Shown piece after piece: positions 61,096 to 64,000 of a stretch of 64,000 nt of DNA. Source of the stretch: BM524 sp041554435. GTDB taxonomy: Bacteria; Bacteroidota; Bacteroidia; Bacteroidales; F082. The DNA lies in contig JBFFLX010000001.1 in the NCBI GenBank assembly GCA_041554435.1, positions 7,879 through 71,878 of the forward strand. Direction: 5' to 3'. Every line of letters starts with the position of its first letter. Position 1 is the stretch's first letter. The notes under the pieces were generated by a model. It was not told the origin of the DNA. It searched no databases and worked only from the letters and a program-made list of their open reading frames with translations. The position numbers and the translations under genes were made by a program.

Positions 61096-63603
61096 ATGGC
61101 GAAACGCATTTTTTATTCTTTAATATTTGTTCTGATAATTTGTTCGCTTAAACTAAGTGCACAGGAAGTTAGTTTGTCGGTTGAGCAAATGCCTTTAAAT
61201 AAGGTGCTTACACAACTTATAGAGGAATATAATGCTGCGATTTCTTTTGATGATATGACTTTGTCGAAATACAAAGTAAGTGCCGACAAAAGCTTCAATA
61301 ATAGCGAGCAAGCCGTAAAGTACCTGATTAGCAATTTACCTCTGGAAATGGAAGTAAGTGGAGGAGTAATAATAGTTTTCAAGAAAATTCGAGTTTCCGA
61401 AAAGAAACAATGGACCATTTCCGGGAGAATAGTCGAAAAGGGAAGCGGGGAACCTTTGTCTTACTCAAATATAGTTATTAACGACAATGGAACGGTTTCC
61501 GATTTGATGGGAAATTTTTCTTTCACCTCTAATAAAGATAGTGTCTTCAATCTGAGAGTTTCTTATTTGGGATATTATATTAAAGATACGGTTCTGTTTT
61601 CTTCCAAAAATGTGAGAATTAATTTGAGTCCTGCGACCATAGGGCTTTCGGAGGTTGAAATAAAAAACCAAATGGTTGATAATTCGGGACAATACGGTAT
61701 GAAAGCCGGTATGGTAAAACTTAACCAAAGAGTAGCTAATTTTCTTCCGGGATATGGCGACAATGCTGTCTTTAATCTGCTTCGCCTGCAGGCAGGAATT
61801 CTGGCTTCGGGAGAACAAACAAACGGTCTTATTATCTGGGGAAGCTACGAAGGTCAGAGTAAAGTTGTTTTCGATGGTTTTACCATTTACGGGCTAAAAA
61901 ATTTTAATGATAATATTAGTTCTTTCAACCCATTGATGGCTAAGGATATAGAAATTTATAAAGGAGGCTATGATGCAAGCATGGGCGATAGAGTAGGAGG
62001 TATAGTGAAGGTAAACGGCAAAATGGGAAGTATCGATAAAACCCGATTTGAATTTACTGCCAATAATATGACTTTGAATGCAATAGTTGAAATTCCCATC
62101 AGGAAGAAATCATCTTTGCTTTTTGCGTTTAGAAATACTTATTACGAACTTTATGATCAGAACGATTTTTCTTCCCTTTTAAGGAGAAATACCGACAATA
62201 ATTCCAATAACGATGTTACGGTTGTCCCTGATTATCGTTTTCGGGATATGAACCTAAAATATTCAACCCGCTTTGGAAAAAATGACGATCTGTTTTATGT
62301 TAGTTTTTATGGTGGTGTAGATAAGTTTTCCTATAATATTGATGAGGTTTTTACAAAAGTTAATTTTATAAAAGAATCATCGGAAAATAATACCCAAAGT
62401 GGAGCCTCTGCTTTTTATGGAAAACAATGGAGTGCTAAGTCGCGTACTAATTTTACACTCAGTTATTCTTCCATTAGATCGCAGTTTTCTGATAATTTGA
62501 AGATAATTCCGGCTAATATTTCCAATATTAAGTATAAAGAAGACAAGCAAACAGATAACAGGCTGAATGAGAGCTCACTTAAATTTGATAATATTTTCAA
62601 TATTAACAAATATCACAGCATTGAAACTGGTGCAGAAATACTGTCGAACCGTATGATACTTGTGGAAGATACTTTTAATATAAATTATTTGAATCAGCAG
62701 CAGAACTCACCACGCTTAAATTTATATTTCCAGGATAACATATTTATTAGCAATAAGATAAGTGTAAAGCCGGGTTTGCGTGCAACTCATTCAACATTAC
62801 TAAAAGATATATATCTCGATCCCAGGATTTCACTAAAATATCAGGCTACTGAGAAACTAAAATTCAACCTTGCCTGGGGAATTTATCACCAGTTTGTTTC
62901 ACACAGTTCAGTGGTTGATGAAAATGGTAATTACAGGTTTTTGTGGACTGTTGCCGATAATGATGAAGTACCGGTTTTGTCGGCTCAACATTATGTTTTG
63001 GGAACAAATTTTAATGCTGGCGGCTTTACCGCAAATGTTGAAGCATATTATAAAAACACAAAAGGCCTCACACGCTTTATTCGTTCCTTTCAGTACCATA
63101 TCGAAGATATTTTCACCGGCGAGTCACGCGCTTATGGCATAGATTTTTTAGTTAAACAGGATATTGGAAAGCATTCTTTCTGGGTTTCATATTCCCTTTC
63201 AAAAACTGAAGAACTGTTTACTTACTTTTTAATTCAGGTATACAGGCTTGCGCCGCAGGATCAGCGACACGAAATAAAAGTAGCAGGTCTGCTTAATTTC
63301 GATCCTTTTTTCGTGTCAGCAGATTATGTTTATGGGTCAGGCTTTCCCGATTATATTTACCAAATGCAGCAAAGCACAGTTGCCGAACAAACCTATAGCC
63401 GTCTTGACTTATCAGTAATTTATAAAATTCTAAATCGCAAATTAAAGGGAGAAGTTGGTCTTTCAGTTCTGAATGTTCTGAATCACAAAAACTTCAAAAT
63501 GTCGAACTTCGAGCGCATTCCTACCGACCAAACCAATACTATAAATGTTTATGCAGAAGCGATACCGTTTACGCCAACGCTTTATCTTAAAATATATCTT
63601 TAG
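61096..63603 (+). CDS. TonB-dependent receptor with STN signalling domain
   Basis: 835 residues, with a signal peptide (FYSLIFVLIICSLKLSA-Q), an STN domain (about 24-95: LSVEQMPLNKVLTQLIEEYNAAISF...), a carboxypeptidase-regulatory-like domain (SGRIVEKGSGEPLSYSNIVI, about 108-185), a plug (about 205-310, VFDGFTIYG) and an outer-membrane beta-barrel ending in FTPTLYLKIYL. The STN domain is the part that signals to FecR. No SusD-like gene follows, so a polysaccharide-utilisation role is not indicated. The ligand is unknown. Confidence 0.9.
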   Translation: MAKRIFYSLIFVLIICSLKLSAQEVSLSVEQMPLNKVLTQLIEEYNAAISFDDMTLSKYKVSADKSFNNSEQAVKYLISNLPLEMEVSGGVIIVFKKIRVSEKKQWTISGRIVEKGSGEPLSYSNIVINDNGTVSDLMGNFSFTSNKDSVFNLRVSYLGYYIKDTVLFSSKNVRINLSPATIGLSEVEIKNQMVDNSGQYGMKAGMVKLNQRVANFLPGYGDNAVFNLLRLQAGILASGEQTNGLIIWGSYEGQSKVVFDGFTIYGLKNFNDNISSFNPLMAKDIEIYKGGYDASMGDRVGGIVKVNGKMGSIDKTRFEFTANNMTLNAIVEIPIRKKSSLLFAFRNTYYELYDQNDFSSLLRRNTDNNSNNDVTVVPDYRFRDMNLKYSTRFGKNDDLFYVSFYGGVDKFSYNIDEVFTKVNFIKESSENNTQSGASAFYGKQWSAKSRTNFTLSYSSIRSQFSDNLKIIPANISNIKYKEDKQTDNRLNESSLKFDNIFNINKYHSIETGAEILSNRMILVEDTFNINYLNQQQNSPRLNLYFQDNIFISNKISVKPGLRATHSTLLKDIYLDPRISLKYQATEKLKFNLAWGIYHQFVSHSSVVDENGNYRFLWTVADNDEVPVLSAQHYVLGTNFNAGGFTANVEAYYKNTKGLTRFIRSFQYHIEDIFTGESRAYGIDFLVKQDIGKHSFWVSYSLSKTEELFTYFLIQVYRLAPQDQRHEIKVAGLLNFDPFFVSADYVYGSGFPDYIYQMQQSTVAEQTYSRLDLSVIYKILNRKLKGEVGLSVLNVLNHKNFKMSNFERIPTDQTNTINVYAEAIPFTPTLYLKIYL

Positions 63604-63626
63604 GTGACAATGTGACTCATTTAATG

Positions 63627-63731
63627 GAAAATTGATAGTTGACAATGGACAATGGATAATTGACAATTGAAAATGGTGATTTGTCATTGGTCATTGGTCA
63701 TTGGTCATTGGTCATTGGTCATTGGTGGTTG
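63627..63731. repeat. Heptanucleotide tandem array, 15 units
   Basis: Fifteen consecutive 7-base units, each starting with G and in one continuous phase. Early units are variants of GACAATG (GAAAATT, GATAGTT, GACAATG twice, GATAATT, GACAATT, GAAAATG). After the transition unit GTGATTT there are six perfect GTCATTG copies (63683-63724) and a final variant. Confidence 0.85.
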
Positions 63732-63773
63732 ATTTGAGTTTGCATGCAGGGTAACAGGCGGTATATTGCTAAT

Positions 63774-63818
63774 GTCATTTCGCTGGAGGAAGAATGACGA
63801 CGAGAAATTCCCGAAATA
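63774..63818. repeat. GTCATTTCG-type dispersed intergenic element
   Basis: GTCATTTCGCTGGAGGAAGA followed by ATGAC (63793-63798 completes a 6-base inverted repeat with the start) and GAGAAATTCCCG. It resembles the GTCATTTCG...GAGAAAT elements I recall between Bacteroidota genes. Confidence 0.5.
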
Positions 63819-63842
63819 AATGGATAATTGATAATGTTCATT

Positions 63843-63905
63843 GGTGAATAGTGAATGGTTAATGGTGAATAGTGAATGGTTAATGGTGAATAGTGAATCG
63901 TTATT
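63843..63905. repeat. 21-bp tandem repeat, three units
   Basis: A 21-base unit starting GGTGAATAGTGAATGG occurs twice perfectly (63843-63863, 63864-63884) and a third time with two changes. Confidence 0.85.
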
Positions 63906-63931
63906 CGTTTTTCGTTAAAAATAATTCATAA

Positions 63932-63990
63932 CTCCAGGCACTCTATGAACTCTATGAACTCAAGGCACTCTATGAACTTTAGGCACTTAT
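63932..63990. repeat. Irregular AGGCACTCTATGAACT repeats
   Basis: AGGCACTCTATGAACT occurs at 63936-63951, a partial CTATGAACT directly after it, a second copy at 63963-63978, and a decayed AGGCACTTAT near 63981. The spacing is irregular. Confidence 0.7.
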
Positions 63991-64000
63991 AACTTTAGCG

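Larger units (their letters stand above)
63604..64000. other. Non-coding region rich in short repeats
   Basis: 397 bases with no ORF. It contains four repeat types, listed separately, and runs to the end of the window. Confidence 0.7.

Noticed and set aside
63627..63990. Possible CRISPR array
   Set aside because: The repeats are 7, 16 and 21 bases with no unique spacers of 25-40 bases between them, and no cas genes are present.

Overview
The window is AT-rich DNA from a member of the Bacteroidota, most likely a free-living or marine Bacteroidales/Marinilabiliales-type organism. The evidence is: a PorQ homologue of the type IX secretion system; two DUF5916 outer-membrane proteins; an ECF sigma/FecR/STN-TonB receptor trio; TPR-fused histidine kinases; a Bacteroidota-sized FabI and aconitase; and many upstream regions carrying the TAnnTTTG -7 element of Bacteroidota promoters. 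Aconitase, dihydrolipoyl dehydrogenase, CxxCH haem proteins and a ferredoxin-dependent 2-oxoacid oxidoreductase together suggest flexible central metabolism. No rRNA, tRNA, CRISPR array, prophage or insertion sequence was seen. Coding density is high.

Layout. 1-8.4 kb holds housekeeping and envelope genes: a truncated threonine dehydratase-type enzyme, an RsmI-like methyltransferase, SlyD, a lipoprotein serine protease next to a phosphoglycosyl transferase, a Ste24-type protease, a VWA membrane protein and FabG. 8.5-15.2 kb is a three-gene sensor-kinase operon. 15.3-18.0 kb holds two tRNA methylthiotransferases (MtaB, MiaB-like). 18.2-22.4 kb is a tight four-gene operon: a coiled-coil protein, a membrane protein with an OmpA-like C-terminus, a Rab/Ras-like small GTPase and a soluble histidine kinase. 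22.7-35.4 kb holds aconitase, a GIN-domain lipoprotein, PorQ, IspH-RecF-DciA-like, RecN, FabI, a sodium:solute symporter and MscS. 35.4-43.8 kb, mostly minus strand, holds two paralogous orphan PEP/pyruvate-binding proteins, glutamate dehydrogenase, a voltage-gated channel with a zinc ribbon, a TIGR02757 protein and a beta-barrel. 43.8-53.0 kb holds paired haem-binding proteins, the four-subunit 2-oxoacid:ferredoxin oxidoreductase, a PorE-like OmpA protein, an HD hydrolase, Lpd and an Old Yellow Enzyme. 53-63.6 kb holds tandem DUF5916 proteins, a lipoprotein and the sigma/anti-sigma/TonB-receptor trio. The last 400 bases are non-coding and packed with short tandem repeats, including an in-phase heptamer array.

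The best candidate for a little-described system is the 18.2-22.4 kb operon. It appears to be a bacterial Ras-like GTPase circuit in which a membrane/peptidoglycan-anchored protein carries a large cytosolic domain, possibly the GTPase partner, and is co-transcribed with a cytosolic sensor kinase that has no response regulator beside it. A second candidate is the translationally coupled pair of PEP/pyruvate-binding proteins that lack the phosphohistidine and PEP-utilising domains of PEP synthase and PPDK.

All family assignments were made by reading motifs in the translated sequence. No database search was run.
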